DNA of 33,900 bases from an uncultured Desulfovibrio sp. (GCA_913060505.1 CAJXRQ010000030.1:1-33900), one strand, 5' to 3'. Positions 25,395 to 33,311 are shown, numbered from the stretch's first letter. Numbers and translations: made by a program. The notes: generated from the sequence alone by a model not told the origin.

Positions 25395-25952
25395 CTATTT
25401 TTCTTCCTTGGCCTTGTCGCCAACAGTTACTTGCGGCCCCTCAGGATCGTTGTTGCCGAACATGGAGCCGAACGCCCCGGCAACCGCGTTGCGAACGGTT
25501 TCATTGCTGGCCAGAAATCCTGCTGCCGCTCCCACGATGGCTCCTTTCCAGAAATCGCCATCCGTGTCCTGAAACAGGGACATGATTTTCGAAGGGTCGG
25601 GCTCACCATTCATGATGTCGTTCACGACGCCATACATCTGGCCGATTTTGTTCTGGTCGAATTTGGGCTGGGAGTCTTCCGGCATGCCCTGTCCGAACAT
25701 TCCCGAAGTTGCATCAGCCGATCCGGCGGCGGCTTGAGTCGCTCCCATGGAGGCTTGTGCGCCTTGCATGGAAGGATCCATCTGGGGAGCGCCTTGTACC
25801 TGTACGAATCCGGCACCGGGCACGTACTGGTAGAGTCCGCCGGGTTGAGGCTGTGCAGCACCACCCGTGGCCGTATAACCGGTCTGGGTGTCTTGCCGGG
25901 CGTTGTTCGTTCCGCCGTAGGGGACGCCTTGTGCCTGTTTCATGTCTTCCAT
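25395..25952 (-). CDS. low-complexity one-TM protein, 185 aa
   Basis: The N-terminal 100 residues are rich in Gly, Gln, Ala and Met (GYTATGGAAQPQPGGLYQYVPG and similar). A helical segment and a glycine-rich membrane helix follow (GAIVGAAAGFLASNETVRNAVAG, about 138-160). The latter matches segments in the 128- and 75-residue proteins. Strong ribosome-binding site AAGGAG. Not recognised; likely a compartment-associated structural protein. Confidence 0.75.
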   Translation of the reverse strand: MEDMKQAQGVPYGGTNNARQDTQTGYTATGGAAQPQPGGLYQYVPGAGFVQVQGAPQMDPSMQGAQASMGATQAAAGSADATSGMFGQGMPEDSQPKFDQNKIGQMYGVVNDIMNGEPDPSKIMSLFQDTDGDFWKGAIVGAAAGFLASNETVRNAVAGAFGSMFGNNDPEGPQVTVGDKAKEEK

Positions 25953-25974
25953 GTCACATTCTCCTTGAGTGAAT

Positions 25975-26286
25975 TCATGCGGTGACGAGGGCTTCGAATT
26001 CTGCAGCCAGCTCCTCGAACCGTGTCTGGTCTGTTGTTGTCAGGACTTCATGCAGTTTTTCCGGCTCAATGATTTTCGGGTCGTACTCGATAATGACCGA
26101 GCGCTTGAAAAGGTTGAGCTGGGTGTTCTTGATGAAGGAAGGCGGAGTATCTCCGGCTTCATCCTTGAGTTTTTGCGCTCGCGGGTCTGCCAACAGTTTC
26201 ATTGCGAACTGAAGGCGTATACGTCCGGGCACATGATGTTTGACCGTCAGATGGTGCCGGAGCTCCATCAACATTTGAAAATCCAT
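25975..26286 (-). CDS. HMA-like small protein, 103 aa
   Basis: HMA_2-like domain with HHVPGRIRLQF near residues 17-27, paralogous to the 115-residue protein on the plus arm and starting the same way (MDFQMLMELRHHL). IIEYDPKIIEPEKLHEVL forms the last strand and helix. No cysteine. It lies seven bases after the CPC-type ATPase gene. Probably an adaptor for the ATPases or the compartment membrane. Confidence 0.8.
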   Translation of the reverse strand: MDFQMLMELRHHLTVKHHVPGRIRLQFAMKLLADPRAQKLKDEAGDTPPSFIKNTQLNLFKRSVIIEYDPKIIEPEKLHEVLTTTDQTRFEELAAEFEALVTA

Positions 26287-26292
26287 GTTTTC

Positions 26293-28503
26293 TTATTGCT
26301 CCCTTGGCCGGGACGTTTCCAGGGCCGGAGGATCGTAGCGCAGCAATCGCGCCGAGTTGGCCAGAACGCCCAGCGAATGTCCTATGTGAATCATGCCTGC
26401 CATGATCGGCGTAAGCATGCCCATTGCCCCGAACACCACACCGGCGAGGTTGGACCCCGTGGCTATCCAGAAGTTCTGATGCACGACCTTCAAGGTCGCT
26501 TGACTCAGAGACTGGACGTAAATTAGTCCACTGAGGTCATCGTTGACAAGAGCAATGTCGGCCGCTTCGATAGCGACTTCGCTTCCTCCCGCTCCCATGG
26601 CCACGCCAACGTCGGCACGGGTCAGGGCCAGCGCGTCATTAACGCCGTCCCCAACCATGAGAACGTTATTGCCCCGGGCCTGCAAGTCCGCAACGATATC
26701 GGCCTTGTCTTCTGGCATGACGGAAGCATGGCACTGCGTGATATCAAGTCGTTTGGCCAACTCATTGGCCGTGTTCGGTTCGTCTCCGGTTATGAGCACA
26801 ATGCTGTCGGCTCCGCCGCGTCGCAACCGTTTGACGACCTCGCCGCTTTCAGGACGAATCATGTTGTCAAAAGCGAGCAGGCCAAGAATTTTTTTGTTGT
26901 CCGCCACGAAAAGGACCGTGCGACCCTGCCTGCGCAAGGGTGCTGCCTTGACGCTGGCGTTCTTGACGGGAACATCCTCTTTTTCCATGAGTTTGCGGTT
27001 GCCGACAAGAATTTCGCGACCTCCGACCTCAGCGCGCATGCCCATCCCGAGAAAATATTCGCAAACGGTGTGGTCTTCAGGAAGCACACCCCGTCTGTCC
27101 GCCTCATTCTTGATAGCTTGGGCCAACGGGTGGTGATTGTGCATTTCTACGGAAACAGCTTTTTGGAGTAACCTTTCTTCACTTGTTCCGTTCATGGAGA
27201 TCATGCGGGCGAGCATTGGTTCATTTGTGGTCAGGGTTCCGGTTTTGTCGAAACAGACCGTGTCCGTCTTGCCCACTTCCTCAAGATAGCGGCCGCCCTT
27301 GATGAGAATGTTGCGTTTTGCCGCAGCACTGATGGCCGCAGAAATTGCCGTGGATGCCGCCAGCACTGTTGCACAGGGGCAGGCCATGACGAGTAACACT
27401 GTGAATGCACGGTACAGGCTGCCGGTCAAAAGCCATGTTCCGGCAGTGGTAACGAAACCCACCTTGATGAGATTTGCCGCCAGCCTGTCTGCCACACCTT
27501 CGATGGGAGCGCGGTTTTCCAGTGAGTCTTCCACCATCTTCAGCACCCGGGACAGGTAGGTGCGGTCACCAACTTCTTCCGCCCTGACGTAAATTACGCC
27601 TTGGCGGACAAATGTACCCGCCAGAACCTTGTCACCTGTTGCCTTGGGAATAAAGTCGGAACGCCCGGAAATGGGAGCTTCATCCATGAGAGCTTCACCA
27701 TCCACGATTTCGCCGTCCACGCAGACCTTTTCACTGGTATGTAGAACAACTACATCGCCTTGGCGCAGGTCTTTGACTTCCTTTTCCACCTCCACGCCGT
27801 CGACTAGAACAAACGTGTGGTGTGAAGCGACTTGTAAAATTTCGCTGATGGATTTCCGTGAACGCTCGGTAATCCAGGCCTTGACCAGTTCCGCGCCGGA
27901 GTTGATCCACAACACTTCGAACGCCGTGAGCGCTTCTCCGGCAGCAACGGCTGCAACGCAGCTCGCTCCCAGAAATGCCTCAAGAGTGAATCGTTTCTGG
28001 CGTAATTGGTCATACGCCTTTTTGAAAAGAGGAACGGAAAGGCCGATGGCGACAAGCCCAAGAGGACTGAGTGCAGTCTCCGCAACGGTGAGACCGAGCA
28101 GGGAAGTGCGGACAAACACGACGCCCATGACCGAACTCACTGCCACGAAGCGGCGCAGGGCAGACTTGACCGGATTGCAACCGGCCTGGGTCGCCTTGCA
28201 TGCCTTGCATTCACACAAGGGAGAAGCGCAGGAAGGGGCGTCTACTTCACAGCCTTTGGCCGCGGAAAGAGCGTTCAGCAATTCCGTTACCCTGCGAAGT
28301 ATCCTGTCTGCGTTTGTTTGGGCAGCATCAAAACGCACGGCAAGGCTGCCGCAGCGGATATTGGCCCGAACATTTTCAATGGATTTGGCCTTGCTCAATT
28401 CTCCGTCAAGCGTGTTCGCAAGTTCCGCATTCTTGTACATATCGCGGATGTGAAGACGAATCCTGCCGGGAATGGAGTGTCGTATGGTGATGTTTTGCTT
28501 CAT
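26293..28503 (-). CDS. CPC-type P1B ATPase with altered actuator motif, 736 aa
   Basis: First gene of the minus arm. Residues 1-80 form an HMA_2-like domain (HSIPGRIRLHIRD). A cysteine cluster (C85, C92, C97, C99, C102, C109) is a possible cytosolic metal site. The membrane motif is CPC at 375-377, the phosphorylation site DKTGT is at D419, HP is in HNHHPLAQ, and GDGVNDAL is present. The actuator loop, normally TGES, reads SGRS at 279-282, losing the glutamate needed for dephosphorylation in other P-type ATPases. The ATG at 28503 was chosen; an upstream TTG could add 12 residues. CPC pumps usually carry Cu, Zn or Cd. Its job here may be regulatory or specialised. Confidence 0.85.
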   Translation of the reverse strand: MKQNITIRHSIPGRIRLHIRDMYKNAELANTLDGELSKAKSIENVRANIRCGSLAVRFDAAQTNADRILRRVTELLNALSAAKGCEVDAPSCASPLCECKACKATQAGCNPVKSALRRFVAVSSVMGVVFVRTSLLGLTVAETALSPLGLVAIGLSVPLFKKAYDQLRQKRFTLEAFLGASCVAAVAAGEALTAFEVLWINSGAELVKAWITERSRKSISEILQVASHHTFVLVDGVEVEKEVKDLRQGDVVVLHTSEKVCVDGEIVDGEALMDEAPISGRSDFIPKATGDKVLAGTFVRQGVIYVRAEEVGDRTYLSRVLKMVEDSLENRAPIEGVADRLAANLIKVGFVTTAGTWLLTGSLYRAFTVLLVMACPCATVLAASTAISAAISAAAKRNILIKGGRYLEEVGKTDTVCFDKTGTLTTNEPMLARMISMNGTSEERLLQKAVSVEMHNHHPLAQAIKNEADRRGVLPEDHTVCEYFLGMGMRAEVGGREILVGNRKLMEKEDVPVKNASVKAAPLRRQGRTVLFVADNKKILGLLAFDNMIRPESGEVVKRLRRGGADSIVLITGDEPNTANELAKRLDITQCHASVMPEDKADIVADLQARGNNVLMVGDGVNDALALTRADVGVAMGAGGSEVAIEAADIALVNDDLSGLIYVQSLSQATLKVVHQNFWIATGSNLAGVVFGAMGMLTPIMAGMIHIGHSLGVLANSARLLRYDPPALETSRPREQ

Positions 28504-28559
28504 AATAAGTGTCAATTTTGGACTATGAACTCCCCTCAATTTTGAGACAAGTCGTGAAG

Positions 28560-28576
28560 TTGATAATTTATATCAA
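28560..28576. promoter_or_regulatory. candidate Fur-type operator of the minus arm
   Basis: TTGATA-ATTTA-TATCAA is a perfect 6-5-6 palindrome, 57 bases before the CPC-type ATPase start. On the minus strand a TATACT -10-like hexamer abuts it, so binding would block transcription. It resembles the Fur boxes of Desulfovibrio (TGAAAAT-type dyads) only in part. Confidence 0.45.
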
Positions 28577-28819
28577 GTATACCGTCGTGACATATCTCTG
28601 CCGCCGAGTCCTTTTATGGCTTTGTGCAGAGTTTTCATTTTCGCTATTTACCTGCCAATACTTGATTTGTTGGAAGTCTTGCTTCGTCAGCCTCTTCAAA
28701 AACAATGTTTCAGATCTGACTTCGATAATGAAAATTGAAATCATTGTCACGAGAATAGAATTAGTTTTTTTCTGTTTTGATTGTATTACATCAATTAGAT
28801 TTGATGGGGTATCGGTGGG
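28577..28819. other. non-coding part of the divergent region 28504-28942
   Basis: AT-rich sequence between the minus arm and the flavoprotein gene. The open frames here have no ribosome-binding site or recognisable product. Apart from the two palindromes listed separately I see nothing in it. Confidence 0.5.
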
Positions 28820-28841
28820 CATGACAAGTTATAATGTCATG
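28820..28841 (+). promoter_or_regulatory. palindrome over a TATAAT box, upstream of the flavoprotein gene
   Basis: CATGACA (28820-28826) and TGTCATG (28835-28841) form a 7-bp perfect inverted repeat. An exact TATAAT (28830-28835) lies in its centre. No good -35 is visible, so an activator may be needed or the box may be coincidental. It is about 100 bases before the flavoprotein start. Confidence 0.4.
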
Positions 28842-28942
28842 ACTTGAGCAGTTTTTTGGCCTTTCCTGACGGGGAATAGCTTCGAAGTGTGCTTTCATGG
28901 TAATTTCAAAACGAATACGCGTAACTTCGAAAAGGAGGCCCT

Positions 28943-29527
28943 ATGATATTTGGTGTTGAAGGAAGCCCCAGAAGAAATGGAAATTCCCACAAGCTTCTTG
29001 AGGCCATTTTGCCCAAATCCTTTTCCTGTGGTGAAAGGGTGGAACATGTTCATCTTCGGGACTACCGTTATGATCCCTGTATCGGCTGCGAAAGATGCCG
29101 CAAAGACAAGATTTGCACTCAGCTTAATGACGGTATGACACTGCTTTACCCAAAGTTGTTGGAGGCCAAAGGGCTTGTGCTGGTCTCTCCGGTTCACAAC
29201 TACAACGTGACGGCATGGATGAAGGCTTTCATCGATAGGTTGTATTGTTTTTACGATTTCGATGACAACCGCCCCCGTGGGTGGGCGAGCCGTTTGGCCG
29301 GACAGGGGCGAAAAGCGGTAATTGCGGCCATAGGCGAACAGGCGGACAGGCGCGACATGGGCTTTGCGCTTGAGGCCATGCGCATGCCTTTGGAGGCTCT
29401 CGGTTTTGAGATCGTCGCAGAAATTGCAGCGCTTCAACTGTTCGACAGAGGAGCCGTTCTTGGAAAAACTGACATCATGGAGCGGGCACGCCTGGCTGGA
29501 AGGAAGCTGTTCGATAGTCTTTCGTAA
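28943..29527 (+). CDS. iron-sulfur flavoprotein (Isf/flavodoxin-like NADPH-dependent FMN reductase family), 194 aa
   Basis: Flavodoxin-like fold with the FMN phosphate loop GSPRRNGNSHKL (residues 7-18) and an Isf-type [4Fe-4S] motif CIGCERCRKDKIC (C46, C49, C52, C58). VSPVHNYNVTAWMKAFIDR is the conserved flavin-contact region. Such proteins carry electrons between ferredoxin and other partners or reduce oxygen species in anaerobes. Strong ribosome-binding site AAAGGAGG. It stands alone between the ferrosome-type locus and rnf; a functional link to either is possible but unproven. Confidence 0.88.
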   Translation: MIFGVEGSPRRNGNSHKLLEAILPKSFSCGERVEHVHLRDYRYDPCIGCERCRKDKICTQLNDGMTLLYPKLLEAKGLVLVSPVHNYNVTAWMKAFIDRLYCFYDFDDNRPRGWASRLAGQGRKAVIAAIGEQADRRDMGFALEAMRMPLEALGFEIVAEIAALQLFDRGAVLGKTDIMERARLAGRKLFDSLS

Positions 29528-29545
29528 TAACTCTTCCGCGCATTG

Positions 29546-29572
29546 CGATATTTTCCCGTTGGGGCAATATCG
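29546..29572. other. stem-loop after the flavoprotein gene
   Basis: CGATATT (29546-29552) pairs with AATATCG (29566-29572), with an inner CCC-GTT-GGG pairing. There is no following T-run, so it may be a weak terminator or an mRNA 3-prime-end stabiliser. Confidence 0.45.
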
Positions 29573-29914
29573 AATATGCCGTTCATTGCCGTCCATATCA
29601 CTATAATAATATTTTTCAGGCCAAATCTTTGTGGCTATTCGCGCAAAACAGGAAAAGTCTGAAAAAACGGACTTGCGAGATTTTGTGTGGTTATTGCGTA
29701 ATTCGCTTTTATCGTTGTTTTTTTGATGTCAAACGTGAGTTTTGCTGTCTTTTTTTTCGGAAAACACGCTTTGGATGATTTGATTCACCTATCGAGCTTT
29801 TGCCTGTTTTGAACTTTTTTTCACAAACATGTTTTTTCATATGCCTTGGTGTTTGTGCGTTGCTGCTCGTAAAAAGAATTTACGTTACCTTGAAAACGTA
29901 TATTTCCTTCCGGT

Positions 29915-29931
29915 TTGGCATATTTTCTGCT
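29915..29931 (+). promoter_or_regulatory. candidate sigma-54 promoter of the rnf operon
   Basis: TTGGCATATTTTCTGCT has GG and GC separated by exactly ten bases and the conserved flanks TTGGCA and TGC of sigma-54 sites. A start near 29942 would give a leader of about 155 bases. The rest of the 29573-29914 gap shows no supportable gene. Confidence 0.45.
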
Positions 29932-29945
29932 TTTACCTACTCGTT

Positions 29946-30060
29946 GATTGATCGATCAATCCGGTCCGAAAAAATGGTCTTCTTGCTTCGGACCGGGCCC
30001 GGTAACGGCACGGGCCATGACTGATTGATTCGATTCGAGGTCTCGGACCGTATTGGTCCG
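29946..30060 (+). other. structured leader before the rnf operon
   Basis: A 16-bp perfect palindrome GATTGATCGATCAATC (29946-29961) is followed by a 10-bp perfect stem CCGGTCCGAA / TTCGGACCGG (29961-29970, 29987-29996). A further hairpin CGGACC-GTATT-GGTCCG (30044-30060) follows. The four CGGACC/GGTCCG elements could pair in alternative ways. No terminator U-tract is seen. Confidence 0.55.
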
Positions 30061-30096
30061 TTCTTGGCAGAAAATTTTCATGAAAAGGACAACCGG

Positions 30097-30573
30097 TTGA
30101 AGCAGAGATACATCCCCATAACAGTGATCGTCGCCATTCTGGCCGCTTTGGCGGTGGCCGGATTCGCTGTGCCGAAAAAGGTACAGGACGTTCCGTCGCG
30201 TGCGGTCATGGACAACAATGGCGGCAGGGTCATTTTTTCCCATCAAACCCATGCTGAAGAATATGGGTTTGAATGTACGGATTGTCACCATGACGATATC
30301 GGACAGGAAAAACCCCTTGCCTGCGGTACGTGCCATCCCAAGGCTTTTGACGAGAAGTTCCGTACCGAACACCAGAAAGCTTTTCCCAACACTGATGCCT
30401 GCCTGCGCTGTCACGATGAGGTTCCCAACGGCCCTCTGGCAGAAGCCGACAGGCCGGATACAGAGTCCATTCCGCTTCGTGCCGATGCCTTCCATACCCA
30501 GTGCATGGACTGCCACGAGGAAAATGGCGGCCCCTATGGCGCCGACTCCTGCTACCAGTGTCATGCGAGGTAA
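30097..30573 (+). CDS. multihaem c-type cytochrome of the Rnf complex, 158 aa (TTG start)
   Basis: The start is placed at TTG 30097, with AAGGA seven bases upstream; no in-frame ATG is available before the membrane helix. The N-terminal helix YIPITVIVAILAALAVAGFA is a signal anchor. Five CxxCH haem motifs follow (CTDCH, CGTCH, CLRCH, CMDCH, CYQCH), with several extra histidines for axial ligation, as in class III-like cytochromes. Rnf operons of sulfate reducers characteristically begin with such a periplasmic cytochrome, which exchanges electrons with the complex. The gene ends six bases before rnfC. Confidence 0.88.
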   Translation: MKQRYIPITVIVAILAALAVAGFAVPKKVQDVPSRAVMDNNGGRVIFSHQTHAEEYGFECTDCHHDDIGQEKPLACGTCHPKAFDEKFRTEHQKAFPNTDACLRCHDEVPNGPLAEADRPDTESIPLRADAFHTQCMDCHEENGGPYGADSCYQCHAR

Positions 30574-30578
30574 TTGAG

Positions 30579-31724
30579 ATGCTTAGGATACATTATTCTC
30601 TTGAATCCGAGTTAAAGGGCGGCATTGCCGATATTGATGCGCCTCAGGAATTGAGCGTTCAGGTTCGTAACCTTGTGCTCAAAACCGCCAAACGCAAGAA
30701 GGTCGGACATGGCGAAATCATCGCGGAACATCCGTCCCAGTCCGGTGGAGCCTTCCATGCCGCAGCTTCCGGTACTGTCCGGGATCTGGACTACCATCAC
30801 CTTGTCATAACCTGTGATGAAAGCGGTGAGGCTGTCGATCCTGCTGATGTCGCTTCCATGGCTCCGGGCAAGGAGTTGCTTCGCACGTTACAGGGGCTGG
30901 GCATTGACATTGCCGTTCTGTCTTCACATGCTGAAATGCTGGTCATTAATGGTATGAACCCCGAACCCGGCGTTTCCGTGGCCGAACAGTTGCTGGCCGA
31001 TGAGATGAAAACGCTGGAAGCCGGATTGGAAATGGCTCGTACGCTGATCGAGCCGAAGCAGGTGGTACTGGCTGTTGCCGATACCAAGGAATACCAGCTT
31101 CCGGGTGCGTCGATGAAGGCCGTGAAACCCAAATATCCCCATTCGCTGGATGCTTTGGTTGTCAAGGCTGTGACCGGCGAGGAATTCCCTGCCAACACCA
31201 AGGTCATGAACGTCATGGACCTGTATGCTCTGGGTAAGGTCGTACAGACCGGCAAACCCATAACCGAGACAGTCATGACCATTGACGGCCATAACTATCG
31301 CGTGCCCATCGGCACCACCATACGGCACCTGCTGTCCTGTCTCGATATGAAGGTTTCGTCCGGCGACACGGTTGTCCTCGGAGGCTCGTTCCGCGGCGAG
31401 GCCGTTTACAGTCTGGACGAAGGCGTGCGCAAGGGCGACTACGCCATGTTCGTCATTCCTTCGGATACATTCCCGCGAGTAGAAGACGTTACCTGCATCA
31501 ACTGTGGTGAATGCGTACTTAACTGTCCTGCCCGTATCCAGCCGAACCTTATCAGCCGCTATGCTGAATACGAAAAATTCGAATTGGCCGAAGAGCACGG
31601 TTTGCACAGTTGTTTCGAGTGCGGTCTGTGTGCCTTCTCCTGCACCATGAGAAGGCCGATTCTGCAGTACATCCGTTTTGCCAAGGACCAGCTCCGGGCC
31701 AGCGGACAGGGAAAGCAGTCCTGA
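30579..31724 (+). CDS. rnfC: Rnf complex subunit RnfC, 381 aa
   Basis: Membrane-associated iron-sulfur subunit. Two [4Fe-4S] motifs are seen: C306/C309/C312/C316 (CINCGECVLNCP) and C345/C348/C351/C355 (CFECGLCAFSC). An N-terminal barrel-like domain (HPSQSGGAFHAAASGTVRDL) and an SLBB-like region before the clusters fit the family. The usual glycine-rich GxGGAGFPT segment for NADH and FMN binding is missing at the expected place (around residues 105-125, where LQGLGIDIAVLSSHAEML stands), and the protein is shorter than canonical RnfC. This suggests electrons pass to or from the cytochrome instead of NAD. Start ATG 30579 with GAGG upstream. Confidence 0.9.
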   Translation: MLRIHYSLESELKGGIADIDAPQELSVQVRNLVLKTAKRKKVGHGEIIAEHPSQSGGAFHAAASGTVRDLDYHHLVITCDESGEAVDPADVASMAPGKELLRTLQGLGIDIAVLSSHAEMLVINGMNPEPGVSVAEQLLADEMKTLEAGLEMARTLIEPKQVVLAVADTKEYQLPGASMKAVKPKYPHSLDALVVKAVTGEEFPANTKVMNVMDLYALGKVVQTGKPITETVMTIDGHNYRVPIGTTIRHLLSCLDMKVSSGDTVVLGGSFRGEAVYSLDEGVRKGDYAMFVIPSDTFPRVEDVTCINCGECVLNCPARIQPNLISRYAEYEKFELAEEHGLHSCFECGLCAFSCTMRRPILQYIRFAKDQLRASGQGKQS

Positions 31725-31766
31725 TATCGGGCTGCCATCAATTAAAGAGTAAGAGAGAAGGATAGT

Positions 31767-32738
31767 ATGACTCCTCCCATTATCAAGGCAATGTCCGACA
31801 TCGCGACCCGGTTGACCGTGTCGCCCGCGCCTCACTGGCGTTGCGGACGGACCCTGAATTCTATGATGCGTGCGCATTTGCTGGCATTGATTCCGGCCCT
31901 GGTGGCAGGCATATACATGTATGGCCTTTCTGCCGCCGCCACTGTCGGATTGGCCGGTTCCGTGGCCGTTCTTACCGAGGTTTTCTGCCTCAAGCTGCAA
32001 AAGCGCGAGATTGACGTCGACAACTTTACGGCGCTGTATGCCGGAATCTTGTTCGCGTTCCTGCTTCCGGCCACCGCTCCCTGGTGGGTCACCGTGGTTG
32101 GCGCGATCATTACCATCACGCTTGGTCGAACCGTATTCGGCGGCTTTGGTTGCAACCCTGTTTGCGCGTCGCTGATCGGATGGGCTTTCTGCCGTTTGTC
32201 CTGGCCTGCCGCCATGGACATCGACCTGAACCTCGCCAACTTCGTGATCAACGAGCCTCTGTTTCAGCTTCAGAAGTTCGGCGTGGATACTCTGTCCCAG
32301 TTTAATTATACGGACCTGTTCCTGGGCAAACAGCTGGGTGGCCTAGGTGCTTCCCAGGTGGCCGCACTGACTGTCGGCGGCGGATTCCTGCTGATCAGGA
32401 AATGGATCCGTTGGTACATCCCCGTGTCCTTCCTGCTGGGTGTCGGCGCTGTCGCCACCTTGTTCTGGGCGATTGATCCGGGCGCCTATGCTCCGCCCCT
32501 GTTCCACATCCTGGCGGGCAGCACCATGTTTGGCGCCCTGTTTCTGGCCACTGATACCGCATCCAGCCCGGTCGGCAAATTGCCGCAGTTCCTGTTCGGC
32601 CTCATTGCCGGAGCCATGGTCGTGATTATCCGCGTATATGGTTCCTATCCGGATGGCGTTCCTTTTGCCCTCATGCTGACCAACCTGCTGAGTCCTTTGC
32701 TGGACAGGGTGCGTCCCAAACCTTTTGGAGGCCGGTAA
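31767..32738 (+). CDS. rnfD: Rnf complex subunit RnfD, 323 aa
   Basis: Integral membrane subunit with about eight or nine hydrophobic helices. The GRTVFGGFGCNPV region and the FLATDTASSPVGK region are family-typical. The covalent-flavin motif normally found as D-x-x-[ST]-G-A-T before the DLFLG segment is not seen: VDTLSQFNYTDLFLG stands there. The ribosome-binding site is weak. It follows rnfC and precedes rnfG in the usual order. Confidence 0.92.
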   Translation: MTPPIIKAMSDIATRLTVSPAPHWRCGRTLNSMMRAHLLALIPALVAGIYMYGLSAAATVGLAGSVAVLTEVFCLKLQKREIDVDNFTALYAGILFAFLLPATAPWWVTVVGAIITITLGRTVFGGFGCNPVCASLIGWAFCRLSWPAAMDIDLNLANFVINEPLFQLQKFGVDTLSQFNYTDLFLGKQLGGLGASQVAALTVGGGFLLIRKWIRWYIPVSFLLGVGAVATLFWAIDPGAYAPPLFHILAGSTMFGALFLATDTASSPVGKLPQFLFGLIAGAMVVIIRVYGSYPDGVPFALMLTNLLSPLLDRVRPKPFGGR

Positions 32739-32741
32739 GCC

Positions 32742-33311
32742 ATGCGTGAAATAATACATATGATTGTCGTTCTTTCCATGATCTGTGCCGGGTCCGGCGC
32801 ATTGCTCGTGAACCTGAAGCAGGCCACAAAGAGCCAGATCGAGCAGCAGGTTCTGACCTACGTGCAGGGACCGGCGTTGCTCTCGGTGCTTTCCGATCGG
32901 GACAACGATCCCATCGCCGACCGCGTTAAGGTTGGGGAAGTGACCGTTTTCCCTGCCAGAAAGGATGGAAAGTTGGTGGGAGTGGCCATGGAGTCCTTTG
33001 CTCCCGGATATTCCGGAAACATCGGTGTCATGGTGGGATTCGACGTCAACGCGGATGAACTGCTCGGCATCGGCATTACCACCCAGACCGAAACTCCGGG
33101 CCTTGGAACCAGAGTTACGGACCCCGCATTTACCAACAAGTTCAAGGGACATGACCTCAAGGGCATGCAGCTCACTTCCAAGGGCGGCGATATCGACGGT
33201 GTTGCCGGGGCTACCTATTCCTCCATAGGCACAGTGGATGCCGTTCGAAAGGCCATTGATACCTACAACAGCATCAAGCCTGAAATTGAAAAGGCCCTGC
33301 GGGCATCCTAG
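32742..33311 (+). CDS. rnfG: Rnf complex FMN-binding subunit RnfG, 189 aa
   Basis: One N-terminal membrane helix (about 7-24) anchors a periplasmic FMN-binding domain. The covalent flavinylation motif DGVAGATYSS is present, with T158 as the expected FMN acceptor (ApbE-type attachment). TQTETPGLGTRV is the other conserved segment. The gene begins three bases after rnfD ends, so the two are co-translated. RnfG is the natural partner of the periplasmic cytochrome. Confidence 0.92.
   Translation: MREIIHMIVVLSMICAGSGALLVNLKQATKSQIEQQVLTYVQGPALLSVLSDRDNDPIADRVKVGEVTVFPARKDGKLVGVAMESFAPGYSGNIGVMVGFDVNADELLGIGITTQTETPGLGTRVTDPAFTNKFKGHDLKGMQLTSKGGDIDGVAGATYSSIGTVDAVRKAIDTYNSIKPEIEKALRAS

Noticed and set aside
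17187..28503. Magnetosome island
   Set aside because: Apart from the MamC-like pair no mam or mad gene (mamK, mamA, mamB, mamM, mamE) is present; the ATPases point to a ferrosome-type locus.
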